NCBI GenBank assembly: GCA_944351765.1
Contig: CALVPR010000010.1
Coordinates: 1 to 43,505 of the forward strand
Length of the DNA stretch: 43,505 nucleotides
Direction of reading: 5' to 3'
Source of the DNA: an uncultured Bacilli bacterium
Lineage (GTDB): Bacteria; Bacillota_I; Bacilli_A; RF39; UBA660
Positions 17,577 through 25,272 of the stretch are shown here, piece after piece. Both the position numbers and the translations under genes were made by a program. How positions within the stretch are numbered: position 1 is the first letter of the stretch; every line of letters starts with the position of its first letter. The notes beneath the pieces are model-generated. The model was not told the DNA's origin, ran no database searches, and saw nothing but the letters and a program-made list of their open reading frames with translations.

Positions 17577-18152
17577 ATGAATATAGGTATAGATATTGAT
17601 GATACAATAACAAATTCTAGTGATATTTTTGTTAAATATGCAAAAATTTATAATAAAATTCACAATATAGACCATTCAATCAATACTGATGAATTAGATC
17701 AAAGTAAAGCGTTCGGATGGACACAAAAAAATCAAAAAGAATTTGCTTTACAATATTTAAAGATAATACTTCAAGAAGCTTTGCCAAAAGAGAATGTTAT
17801 TGAAGCCATAAAAAAGTTAAAAGAATTAGGTTGTAATATAATATTTATAACAGCCAGAAAGGATACAGAGGTAGATGGAATGTATGCTCTTACTAAACAA
17901 TGGTTAGATGATAATAATATAGAATTCGATAAATTAGTTGTAAATTGTGATAACAAGTTACAAGAATGTATAAATAATAATATTAAATTGTTTATTGATG
18001 ATAACTATTTTACATGTAAGCAGGTCCATGATTCAAAAAAAATTGAAGTCTTATTATATAAAACTAATTATAATAAAAATTATAAAAATTTAGAGTTTGA
18101 AATAGTTGAAAATTGGAATGAAATAATTGAAAAAGTAAGGAGAAAGTTATGA
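17577..18152 (+). CDS. HAD-superfamily 5'(3')-deoxyribonucleotidase-like phosphatase
   Basis: A 191-residue HAD enzyme of the NT5C type. Motif I is DIDDT (D6 nucleophile, D8 acid), motif II FITARKD, and the acidic motif IV FIDDN near residue 142. Family members dephosphorylate nucleotides or small phosphate esters. ATG follows AAAGGGTGATTAA. It is the first enzyme of the cargo operon, and its TGA overlaps the next ATG as ATGA at 18149. In this context a nucleotide or nucleotide-linked intermediate is the likely substrate. Confidence 0.82.
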   Translation: MNIGIDIDDTITNSSDIFVKYAKIYNKIHNIDHSINTDELDQSKAFGWTQKNQKEFALQYLKIILQEALPKENVIEAIKKLKELGCNIIFITARKDTEVDGMYALTKQWLDDNNIEFDKLVVNCDNKLQECINNNIKLFIDDNYFTCKQVHDSKKIEVLLYKTNYNKNYKNLEFEIVENWNEIIEKVRRKL

Positions 18153-18786
18153 AAAAAAATTAAAATATGTTGATGTGAATAATAGAGAAGATTTTCCACC
18201 AGAACCAGAAGGGTTAAGATTCATTTGCTTTTATGGTGGTACAAAAAATTATAGAGGATATTTAGCCCCATCAAATTTATCAAGAGCAGATTTTATGGAA
18301 CAATATCCTGAATACATTCCAGAGCAAAATATACCAGTATATGAAAATAATGGTATTATTTTGAGAGCTGACCCCAAATATCCCTGTCCCGGATTTTATA
18401 TATTGTCTTTAAATAAAACGTATCGAGCTTTTGACTTAATTGATGATGTTACATTTTTAAGATTTGCTTTTATATTAAAAAAAGCTAAAGAAGGAATGAG
18501 AAAAGTATTAAATTTAAATTATGCTCATCTGTTATCAAATGAAAAATCAGATCCATATGTTAATGTGCATTTTTGGTTAGTTCCTGTAAATGGAATAACA
18601 TCTCCAGATTTATTGGATTTTAATGTAAAAGATTATTTAAATAGTTTTGTACCCAAACATGAAATTGATAAAATAATTTCTTACAATAATGCGTTAAGAA
18701 ATTATTTTAAAGAGATAGATTTAGTTGGACAGGATAATGAGCTTACAGAAACCTTAAATAATAGCAAACAATTTAATTTTCAGTAA
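18149..18786 (+). CDS. HIT-like nucleotide-binding protein with a poly(A) frameshift at its start
   Basis: The long frame runs from GTG 18175 (203 residues), but that GTG has no ribosome site. ATG 18149 has an excellent one (AAGGAGAAAGTT) and overlaps the upstream stop. Translation from it reads MKKN and stops, unless the ribosome or polymerase slips by one base in the run of eight A (18152-18159); it then reads MKKKLKYVDV and joins the long frame. Residues 129-136 (counted from the GTG), VNVHFWLVP-like, align with the HIT triad HxHxHxx: the central catalytic His (H132) is kept and the outer two are Asn130 and Trp134. GalT-type and adenylyl-transferring relatives also vary the outer positions. 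Hydrolase, transferase or binding protein cannot be decided. Confidence 0.6.
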
Positions 18787-18814
18787 AAAAAACATTTGGA
18801 CAGGAGTGATTAGG

Positions 18815-19699
18815 ATGCATTTAAATATATTTGTAAGTCAAAAATGTTTTTTATATTGTAAAGGATGCTATAGCTTTTCTAGAATCGAAAAATGCGGACA
18901 ATTTATTTCTACCAAAACATTGGTTTCGTTTCTTAAATTTGCTTATAATAAAGGAATAAATAAAGTTACTTTGTGTGGCGGTGATCCTTTGACACGAAAA
19001 GATATTATAGAGCTTTTAAAACAAATAAAAAGTATTGGGTATTTAATTTCTCTTGATACAGTTGGTACATCTATTATAAAATCAATCAAAAATAATGGAG
19101 AAGTAATAGCAGAAAAAACACCAGCAAAAGAAATAGCACAACTTGTTGATAATATAGGAATTCCTATTGATGGTTCTACAAGTGAAATATTTAAGTTATT
19201 TAGACAATCAAATTCTGATTTATTGTCAGAACAATTAAAAATATGTGAAGAACTTCATAAATATGGTGCTAATATATGTATTAATACTGTTGCTCATAAA
19301 GGGAATTTATGTGATGTATATAATTTAAGTTCTTTAATAAAAAAATTAGATTACATACAAAAGTGGCAAATATTTCAATATGCACCTTTAGGAAAATATG
19401 GAATATTAAATAGAGAAATGTTTGAAATAACAGAAAATGAATTTAATAATTATAAATCTAAAGTATTAAAAGTATTAAAAGATAATGATAAAATTCAGTT
19501 TAAAGATTTTAAGGAAAGAAACAAGGCATATATGTTAATTGATAATTCTGGTAATGCTTGGATACCAGTTTATGATGAAAAATTATTTAGTGACAAAAAT
19601 ATAAAGATAGAAGAAAGAAAGCTAATTGGAAATATAAATAATGTAGATGATTGGGAAAAAATATGTAATTGTTTAAGAAAAGAAGATGATAGAAAATGA
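18815..19699 (+). CDS. Radical SAM enzyme of unknown reaction
   Basis: Canonical cluster motif CX3CX2C at C11, C15 and C18, followed by the SAM-binding GGDPL motif (GGEP type). At 294 residues it has a full radical SAM barrel and no SPASM Cys set, so it probably carries only the one 4Fe-4S cluster. That argues against a typical peptide-maturing SPASM enzyme and leaves a small-molecule or nucleotide substrate open. ATG 18815 follows CAGGAG; the GTG at 18806 overlaps that site. Its TGA overlaps the next ATG, so it is translationally coupled to the synthetase gene. Confidence 0.85.
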   Translation: MHLNIFVSQKCFLYCKGCYSFSRIEKCGQFISTKTLVSFLKFAYNKGINKVTLCGGDPLTRKDIIELLKQIKSIGYLISLDTVGTSIIKSIKNNGEVIAEKTPAKEIAQLVDNIGIPIDGSTSEIFKLFRQSNSDLLSEQLKICEELHKYGANICINTVAHKGNLCDVYNLSSLIKKLDYIQKWQIFQYAPLGKYGILNREMFEITENEFNNYKSKVLKVLKDNDKIQFKDFKERNKAYMLIDNSGNAWIPVYDEKLFSDKNIKIEERKLIGNINNVDDWEKICNCLRKEDDRK

Positions 19700-21090
19700 G
19701 ACATGAAGATATAAAATCAGTTTATAATCAAGAAGAATATATAGGAAAAGAAATAACTGTTTGTGGTTGGGTAAGGACAATTCGTAGGTTAAAAAATATG
19801 TGTTTTGTTGAAATAAACGATGGTACATCATTAAAAAATCTACAGTTAGTTGTTGATAATAATAATCTTGAAAATATGCAGTTTTTTAAGCAATTAAGTG
19901 TTGGTTCTTCAATAGCAGTAAACGGTATTGTTGTAAATTCAATAAATCCAACACAAAAGATAGAATTAGAAGTAAAAAAAGCTCAACTATTAGGAGATTG
20001 TCCAACGGATTATCCTATTCAAAAGAAAAAACAAAATATGGAGTATTTAAGGGAGTATGTACATTTAAGAACGAGAACAAATACTTTTAATGCAGTATTC
20101 AGAGTAAGAAGTGTTTTAGCAAAAGCAATTCATGATTATTTTCAAGAAAATAACTTTATTTATATAAATACCCCAATAATAACAGGAAGCAATTGTGAGG
20201 GGGCTGGAGAAATGTTTAGAGTTACAACTTTAGATATTGATAAAGTTTCTAAAGAAAATTACAATCCCAATATATATGATATGGATTTTTTTGGTAAAAA
20301 AGTAGGTTTAACCATTTCGGGCCAACTTGAAGCAGAGGCTATGGCATGTAGTTTGGGAAAAGTATATACCTTTGGTCCGAGTTTTAGAGCAGAAAATTCA
20401 AATACAAAACGCCATGCTGCTGAGTTTTGGTTAATTGAACCAGAAGTTGCATTTGCAGATTTAAATGACATTATTGTTATTATTAATGATATTGTAAAGT
20501 TTATAATCAATAGGGTATTAGCGGAATGTTCAGAAGAAATTAAGTTTTTTACAAAATTTTATGATAATAGTTTATTTAATAGACTGATAAATGTAGTCGA
20601 AAGTGATTTTGGAATTTTAGATTATACTGATGCAATAAAGTTTTTAGAAAAATCAGATCTTGCTTTTGAATTTCCGGTATATTGGGGATGTGATTTAAAA
20701 AATGAACATCTTAGATATTTAACTGATGTTGTATATAAGAAGCCAATGTATTTAATTAATTATCCCAAAAATTTAAAACCATTTTATATAAAAACAAATG
20801 CTGATGGTAAAACTGTAGCTTCAGCAGATTTATATTTTCCAGGAATAGGAGATATTATTGGAGCATGTCAAAAGGAAGATAATTTTGAATTATTAAATAA
20901 TAGAATAAAAGAATTAAATATGACTGAAGAAGATTATTACTGGTATATGGATCTTAGAAAATACGGAACAGTACCACATAGTGGATTCGGAATTGGATTA
21001 GAAAGATTAGTTATGTATACAACTGGTATAGATAACATTAGAGATACAATAAGTTTTCCAAGAACTAAATGTAAAAAATTAAAATTGTAA
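19696..21090 (+). CDS. asnS: Asparaginyl-tRNA synthetase paralogue carried by element 2
   Basis: Full-length class IIb synthetase (464 residues): N-terminal OB fold (about 15-110; GWVRTIRRLKN), motif 1 region, TGSNCEGAGEMF, motif 2 FRAENSNTKRHAAEF and motif 3 GFGIGLERLV. These identify the AsnRS branch and keep its catalytic arginines. Two stretches are unusual: the GGSQREER segment of bacterial AsnRS reads GACQKEDN (residues 389-396), and the usual FPRTPG end is FPRTKCKKLKL. Being on a mobile element among modifying enzymes, it may be a resistant copy protecting against an AsnRS inhibitor, or an enzyme that activates Asn/Asp for a biosynthetic step. It could also simply charge tRNA-Asn. Confidence 0.9.
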   Translation: MRHEDIKSVYNQEEYIGKEITVCGWVRTIRRLKNMCFVEINDGTSLKNLQLVVDNNNLENMQFFKQLSVGSSIAVNGIVVNSINPTQKIELEVKKAQLLGDCPTDYPIQKKKQNMEYLREYVHLRTRTNTFNAVFRVRSVLAKAIHDYFQENNFIYINTPIITGSNCEGAGEMFRVTTLDIDKVSKENYNPNIYDMDFFGKKVGLTISGQLEAEAMACSLGKVYTFGPSFRAENSNTKRHAAEFWLIEPEVAFADLNDIIVIINDIVKFIINRVLAECSEEIKFFTKFYDNSLFNRLINVVESDFGILDYTDAIKFLEKSDLAFEFPVYWGCDLKNEHLRYLTDVVYKKPMYLINYPKNLKPFYIKTNADGKTVASADLYFPGIGDIIGACQKEDNFELLNNRIKELNMTEEDYYWYMDLRKYGTVPHSGFGIGLERLVMYTTGIDNIRDTISFPRTKCKKLKL

Positions 21091-21180
21091 AAATTGATTA
21101 AATAACTAAAAATACATGGAAATATAAAAAAATTAATAAGATTTAAAATCATTAATAGAAAAAGGAAAGAAGGTAAAAAT

Positions 21181-21927
21181 ATGAAAATTCAAAAGAAAAT
21201 AATAGCAATTGGGGGAGGAGAAAACGGAAGAATTTTAGAAGATGGGAATTTTGCTCCATATAATACAAAAGAAATAGATGAAGAAATAGTTAAGCTGTCT
21301 AACAAAAAAAATCCAAACTTTTTGTTTATTAATCACGCAATGCAATCTCTCGAAACACAAGAAAGTTATTTTCAAACTATGAAAAAAATATATGGAGATA
21401 AACTTAATTGTTTTTGTGATGATTTAAAAACAACAGAATTAGAAAATAAAGAAAAAGTATGTAAAAAACTTAAATGGGCTGATATTATATATGAAGGCGG
21501 CGGTGACACTGCATATATGATTGATTTATGGAAAAAAACTGGTTTTGACAAATTATTATATAATGCATGGCTTGATGGAAAAGTTATAAGTGGAATTTCT
21601 GCTGGAGCAATGTGTTGGTTTAATTCTGGTAACTCTGACAGTGAAGAAGAATTTACTAATTTGGATTGTTTGGATTGGATTAATTTTTATGTTACTCCCC
21701 ATGCTAATGAAGATGGAAGAATTGAATCTTCTATTAAACATTTAAATGATAAAAAAATAAATGGTATATTTTTATCAAATTGTTGTGCCCTAGAAATAAT
21801 AGATAATAATTATAAGATAATAAAAAGTTCAAATGATGCTTTTGCTTATTTGGCATTTTGGAGGAATAATCAATTATATAAAAAAGAATTACCAGAAAGC
21901 GGAAAAATTGATGACATAAACATGTAA
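21181..21927 (+). CDS. Peptidase E-like serine hydrolase (S51 family)
   Basis: A 248-residue enzyme of the class I glutamine amidotransferase-like fold with Ser nucleophile: GGGENGR near the N-terminus, EGGGDTAYM (105-113), nucleophile elbow GISAGAM (Ser140), and TPHANEDGR. Peptidase E splits Asp-Xaa dipeptides, and relatives include cyanophycinase. In a cluster with an AsnRS paralogue, a role in removing or releasing an aspartyl/asparaginyl group from a compound is attractive but inferred. ATG follows AGAAGG. The gene is 90 bases after asnS and ends at a terminator. Confidence 0.83.
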   Translation: MKIQKKIIAIGGGENGRILEDGNFAPYNTKEIDEEIVKLSNKKNPNFLFINHAMQSLETQESYFQTMKKIYGDKLNCFCDDLKTTELENKEKVCKKLKWADIIYEGGGDTAYMIDLWKKTGFDKLLYNAWLDGKVISGISAGAMCWFNSGNSDSEEEFTNLDCLDWINFYVTPHANEDGRIESSIKHLNDKKINGIFLSNCCALEIIDNNYKIIKSSNDAFAYLAFWRNNQLYKKELPESGKIDDINM

Positions 21928-21954
21928 AAAAATAGAATTTATTTCTATTTTTTT
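21926..21954 (+). terminator. Terminator of the element 2 cargo
   Basis: AAAAAAATAGAA pairs with TTCTATTTTTTT around TTTAT, starting at the stop codon. It separates the cargo from the recombinase unit. Confidence 0.8.
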
Positions 21955-22149
21955 ATTAATTAGTTAATTGGAAATAATGTTTTTATTATTTTGTATTAAT
22001 AATAAATTTATTTTTTATATTATTTAATTATCATTAAATTCTCATCTATTGAAATCGTTTTATGAAAATATTTTAATTTAAATTACACCAATTGTAAAAA
22101 TGCTACAAAAAATATTATAAAAATACTTTTTTAATTTTTAATTTTTAAA

Positions 22150-22176
22150 ATATTTTATTAAAAAAAACATATATTT
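22150..22176 (+). promoter_or_regulatory. Candidate sigma-E-like promoter for the 39-aa ORF and recombinase
   Basis: ATATT (22150-22154), 13 bases, CATATATTT (22168-22176), close to the B. subtilis sigma-E pattern. In DNA this AT-rich chance matches are common. The rest of 21955-22201 shows no gene. Confidence 0.35.
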
Positions 22177-22201
22177 AATTGAATAAGAAAGAGGTGATAA
22201 A

Positions 22202-22321
22202 ATGAACAAAAATTTAAAGATAAATATATTTTATAAAAATGAAGGTAATACAATATTAGAAATTTTAGAGCAAGATTTTAAAGACTTTTTTAATGACTAT
22301 ATAAAAAAACATGTTAAATAA
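22202..22321 (+). CDS. Small protein upstream of the recombinase (39 aa)
   Basis: ATG follows AGAGGTGATAAA, a strong ribosome site. The charged product (starts MNKNLKINIFYK, ends DYIKKHVK) is probably a short strand followed by a helix. Small ORFs often precede large serine recombinases. A recombination directionality factor, as with the 58-residue SprB of phage SPbeta, is one possibility; I see no sequence proof. Confidence 0.6.
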   Translation: MNKNLKINIFYKNEGNTILEILEQDFKDFFNDYIKKHVK

Positions 22322-22333
22322 ATCAATAAATAT

Positions 22334-22402
22334 GGATTCAATTTAGCTAATATTTTTAAAATGATATTTTACACTGTTGGTTATATTTAGCAATTTGAAT
22401 CC
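22334..22402 (+). repeat. Inverted repeat in the recombinase leader
   Basis: GGATTCAATTTAGCTAA (22334-22350) and TTTAGCAATTTGAATCC (22386-22402) are near-perfect inverted copies around 35 bases, ending 18 bases before the recombinase ATG. It could be an operator or an RNA hairpin limiting recombinase expression. Confidence 0.6.
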
Positions 22403-22420
22403 TTCAATAGGGGAGATAAT

Positions 22421-24082
22421 ATGAATTATAATTCTAGTATCGTTAACTTATTACTAAAAAGGTATAAATCTGAAGAAATTGCCAAATATATCAGGCTGTC
22501 ATTAGCTGATGAAATTAAAAAAGATGAAATAAATAAACAAATAGACGAGAGTGAAAGTGTTACCAATCAAAGAAGATTAATGAACGAATTCATTGATCGA
22601 AATGGTAATGTGGGAGAACTTTGTAAAGAGTTTATTGATGATGGTGTTAGTGGAACTAATTTTGATAGACCGGGATGGAACAAGCTACAAGAAGAAATGG
22701 AATCCGGAAAAATTAAAGTAGTAATTACTAAAAATTTATCAAGACTGGGAAGAAGTAATTTTGAATGTAGTTATTTTTTGGATTATTATTTTCCAGAAAA
22801 CAATATACGATACATTGCTATTCAAGAACAAATAGATACTTTTAATAATGAAAATTCAAATAACGAATATGCTGCACTTAACAATTTTATTAATGAAAAA
22901 TATTCTAGAGACTTATCAAAAAACATTAAAAGAGTCTATCGTATTAAACAACAAGCGGGAGAATACATGGGTGGAAGACCTGTATACGGTTATATAAAAG
23001 ACCCAAACGACAAACATAAATTAATAATTGATGAAGAAGCATCAAAAGTGGTAAAAAGAATATTTGAACTTTATTTACAATTGCATTCTCAAAGCGGAGT
23101 TATGAAAATTCTAACTAAAGAAAAAATTCCCATACCTGAAGTATATAAACAAACAAGAAGAGGAATTAAAGTAAAGAATCCTTATGATTGGAATTATCAT
23201 ACAGTTAGAAATATTTTAAGAAATCAAATGTATATTGGAGATATGGTTCAAAATGTCCATATAAAAAAAAGTTTTAGAGAGAAAAAAATTATTAAAACTT
23301 CTAAAGAAGATTGGATAATCGTTGAAGGTACTCACGAACCAATTATTGATAAAGATACTTTTTATAGAGTTCAAAATTTATTAGATGCTAATTATAGACA
23401 ACCTACAAAACCTTATGAAAGAATTTTTGGAGGTATAATGTATTGCCACGAATGTGGCCATAAAATAGGTGTTGGTAATCCTAAAAAAAACAGTGGACCT
23501 AAAGGAAAACAATATCTTTATACCTATTGTAATTATTATAGAAAGAATAGTTCTTATAATAAATGCACTCCTCACACTATAAACTACAATAATTTAGAGT
23601 ATGAATTATTATCAATTATTACTTCTATATGTAATAAGTATATAACTTTAATAGGATATGATGATATTGTAAATAATAGGAAAAAAACGTTAAATACTTA
23701 TATAGATGATTTAGAAAAAAAGATGAGCAGATTAGAAATTGATATTAAGGGTATTGATTTAAAAATTGAAAAGTTGTATATGGATAGATTAGATGACATT
23801 ATTACTCCTGATACATATAAAAAATTAACAGACAAATTTGAAGAACAAAAAAAGTCAAAGCAAAAAGAATTTGATGAGTTGAAAATAAGTATAGAAGAAT
23901 ATAAAAATAACAATCCTATTGAACAACTTTTAGAAACTAAAACTATTGTAAAAGAATATTTAAAAACTAGAAAAAAAACACCTAGAGAACTTATATTAAA
24001 AATTGTTGATAAAATAGAAATTCACAAAGATAAAAATATCGATTTATATTTTAAATTAAAGCAACTGAATGAAGTTGTTTAA
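22421..24082 (+). CDS. Large serine recombinase of element 2
   Basis: Catalyses integration and, with a helper, excision of element 2. Catalytic motif YIRLS with Ser27, DDGVSGTNFDRPG and the LSRLGRS helix make the resolvase domain (about 20-170). A recombinase domain (about 185-300), a zinc ribbon (CHECGHKIG, later Cys pair near residues 368 and 385) and a long coiled coil (about 425-510) follow. 553 residues is normal. ATG follows AGGGGAGATAAT. It stops 12 bases before the attR arm and points outward at the junction. Confidence 0.95.
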   Translation: MNYNSSIVNLLLKRYKSEEIAKYIRLSLADEIKKDEINKQIDESESVTNQRRLMNEFIDRNGNVGELCKEFIDDGVSGTNFDRPGWNKLQEEMESGKIKVVITKNLSRLGRSNFECSYFLDYYFPENNIRYIAIQEQIDTFNNENSNNEYAALNNFINEKYSRDLSKNIKRVYRIKQQAGEYMGGRPVYGYIKDPNDKHKLIIDEEASKVVKRIFELYLQLHSQSGVMKILTKEKIPIPEVYKQTRRGIKVKNPYDWNYHTVRNILRNQMYIGDMVQNVHIKKSFREKKIIKTSKEDWIIVEGTHEPIIDKDTFYRVQNLLDANYRQPTKPYERIFGGIMYCHECGHKIGVGNPKKNSGPKGKQYLYTYCNYYRKNSSYNKCTPHTINYNNLEYELLSIITSICNKYITLIGYDDIVNNRKKTLNTYIDDLEKKMSRLEIDIKGIDLKIEKLYMDRLDDIITPDTYKKLTDKFEEQKKSKQKEFDELKISIEEYKNNNPIEQLLETKTIVKEYLKTRKKTPRELILKIVDKIEIHKDKNIDLYFKLKQLNEVV

Positions 24083-24094
24083 AAAAGCAAAAAA

Positions 24095-24118
24095 GTTATC
24101 ACCAAAAACCATGACACA
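24095..24118 (+). other. attR of element 2 (element-side arm and core)
   Basis: A 22-base arm starting GTTATCACCAA (24095-24116), then core CA (24117-24118); the cotE half-site follows. Joined to the left arm in the circle it gives an attP of 22 + 2 + 22 bases. Confidence 0.85.
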
Positions 24119-24530
24119 TAATTTTAAAGGGTTCGAAGAAAATGATAAAATTGTTATAACAGGTAGTTTTGATGTAAATATTTGGTATTCTTATGATAAT
24201 GATACTAAAACTACTGTTATAACAAAAACAATTGATTACAGGGAAGTAGTTAATGTTTCTACAAGAGCAAATAGTGATACTACTAATAGAGATATTATTG
24301 TAAGAAGTCTAAAGCAACCTAGTTGTGTTAATGCCAAAGAAAATGGAAATTCTATTGAATTTGACATCGAAAAAGAATTAGGAATAGAAATAGTCGGAGA
24401 TACCAAAGTTAAAATTGCAATTGAAGATGATGAAGAACCATGGGATATTATTCCCGATGATAATTTATCAAATGAAGTAGAAAAAGAAATTGGTAACAGT
24501 GTAAAAGAAGATTATTTAGATAAAAAATAG
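24117..24530 (+). pseudogene. cotE: cotE 3' part, interrupted by element 2
   Basis: Encodes the main part of CotE: GSFDVNIWYSYDNDTKT (B. subtilis GYYDINVWYSYADNTKT), a KQPSC segment, EIVGDTKVKIAIED and an acidic tail. No in-frame stop or frameshift is present. An in-frame ATG at 24069 inside the recombinase gene opens this frame but adds element-coded residues and has no matching N-terminal coat sequence. The last 19 bases overlap the converging phosphodiesterase gene. Confidence 0.93.
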
Positions 24531-25204
24531 TCTTCTTTTATATTAGCAATATAATAAATTTTATTATAATTATTTATTTTATTTTTAATATTATTAAATT
24601 CTTTATAATTATTTATAGTCCAAACAAATACTTCTTTATTTCGATTAATTAAACTATTAATAATGGTATTATTTATAAGATTATCATATAAAACATAAAA
24701 ATTATATCTATAAGATTTAATATTATTAGTTAAATAAATTAACCCAATATTAAAGTTAACATTATTATTTTTTATAATATTTAATATTTCTTTATTAAAA
24801 GACATTAAATATATTTTTTGGGTTTTGTATTTATCTAATATATCTAGTAGTATTTTGCTAAATAATTTACTATTATTACTTACTTTTATTTCTATTAAGA
24901 ATAGTTTATTGGTGTTTATTTCTAATATTTTTTCTAAAGTAGGAATTGTTTGATAAAAGTTTTTACTTCCAAAATTATATTTCTGTAATTCTTTTAAAGT
25001 CATATTTTCTACTATACCAATTCCATTACTTGTCCTATTAATAGTTTTATCATGAATAATAACTATTTTATTGTCTTTAGTTAATCTAATATCAAATTCA
25101 ACCCCATATATATTTTTGTTATTAAAAGCATTAAATATGGCTAAATAAGTATTCTCTTTGATTTTACTATTGTATATACCCCGGTGGGCAATTATTTTAT
25201 CCAT
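24512..25204 (-). CDS. ugpQ: Glycerophosphodiester phosphodiesterase
   Basis: GDPD-family TIM barrel that hydrolyses glycerophosphodiesters to glycerol-3-phosphate. Seen: AHRG at the N-terminus, the metal-binding EFDIRLTKD, IIHDKTINRT, and LIEIK. There is no signal peptide, so it is cytoplasmic. ATG 25204 on the minus strand follows GGTGAAATCT; a start at 25216 would precede the ribosome site. 230 residues is normal. Confidence 0.92.
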   Translation of the reverse strand: MDKIIAHRGIYNSKIKENTYLAIFNAFNNKNIYGVEFDIRLTKDNKIVIIHDKTINRTSNGIGIVENMTLKELQKYNFGSKNFYQTIPTLEKILEINTNKLFLIEIKVSNNSKLFSKILLDILDKYKTQKIYLMSFNKEILNIIKNNNVNFNIGLIYLTNNIKSYRYNFYVLYDNLINNTIINSLINRNKEVFVWTINNYKEFNNIKNKINNYNKIYYIANIKEDYFLSK

Positions 25205-25272
25205 AGATTTCACCATTTAATTATATTGTATTAATATATTAATTATGTTAAAATTATAATAGGTGATAATAA

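Larger units (their letters stand above)
16988..24118 (+). mobile_element. Element 2: 7131-bp serine-recombinase element inserted in cotE
   Basis: Bounded by attL (16986-17009) and attR (24095-24118). Contents in order: noncoding left end, promoter, leader ORF and terminator, HAD nucleotidase, HIT-like protein, radical SAM enzyme, asparaginyl-tRNA synthetase paralogue, peptidase E-like hydrolase, terminator, 39-residue ORF, recombinase. No replication, conjugation or phage genes are present, so it is not self-transmissible by any means seen here. Both cotE halves remain intact, which suggests recent insertion or selected excision during sporulation. Confidence 0.92.

Noticed and set aside
24069-24530. 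Independent gene starting at ATG 24069 inside the recombinase end
   Set aside because: The first 16 codons are element DNA, there is no ribosome site, and the rest is the cotE 3' part.
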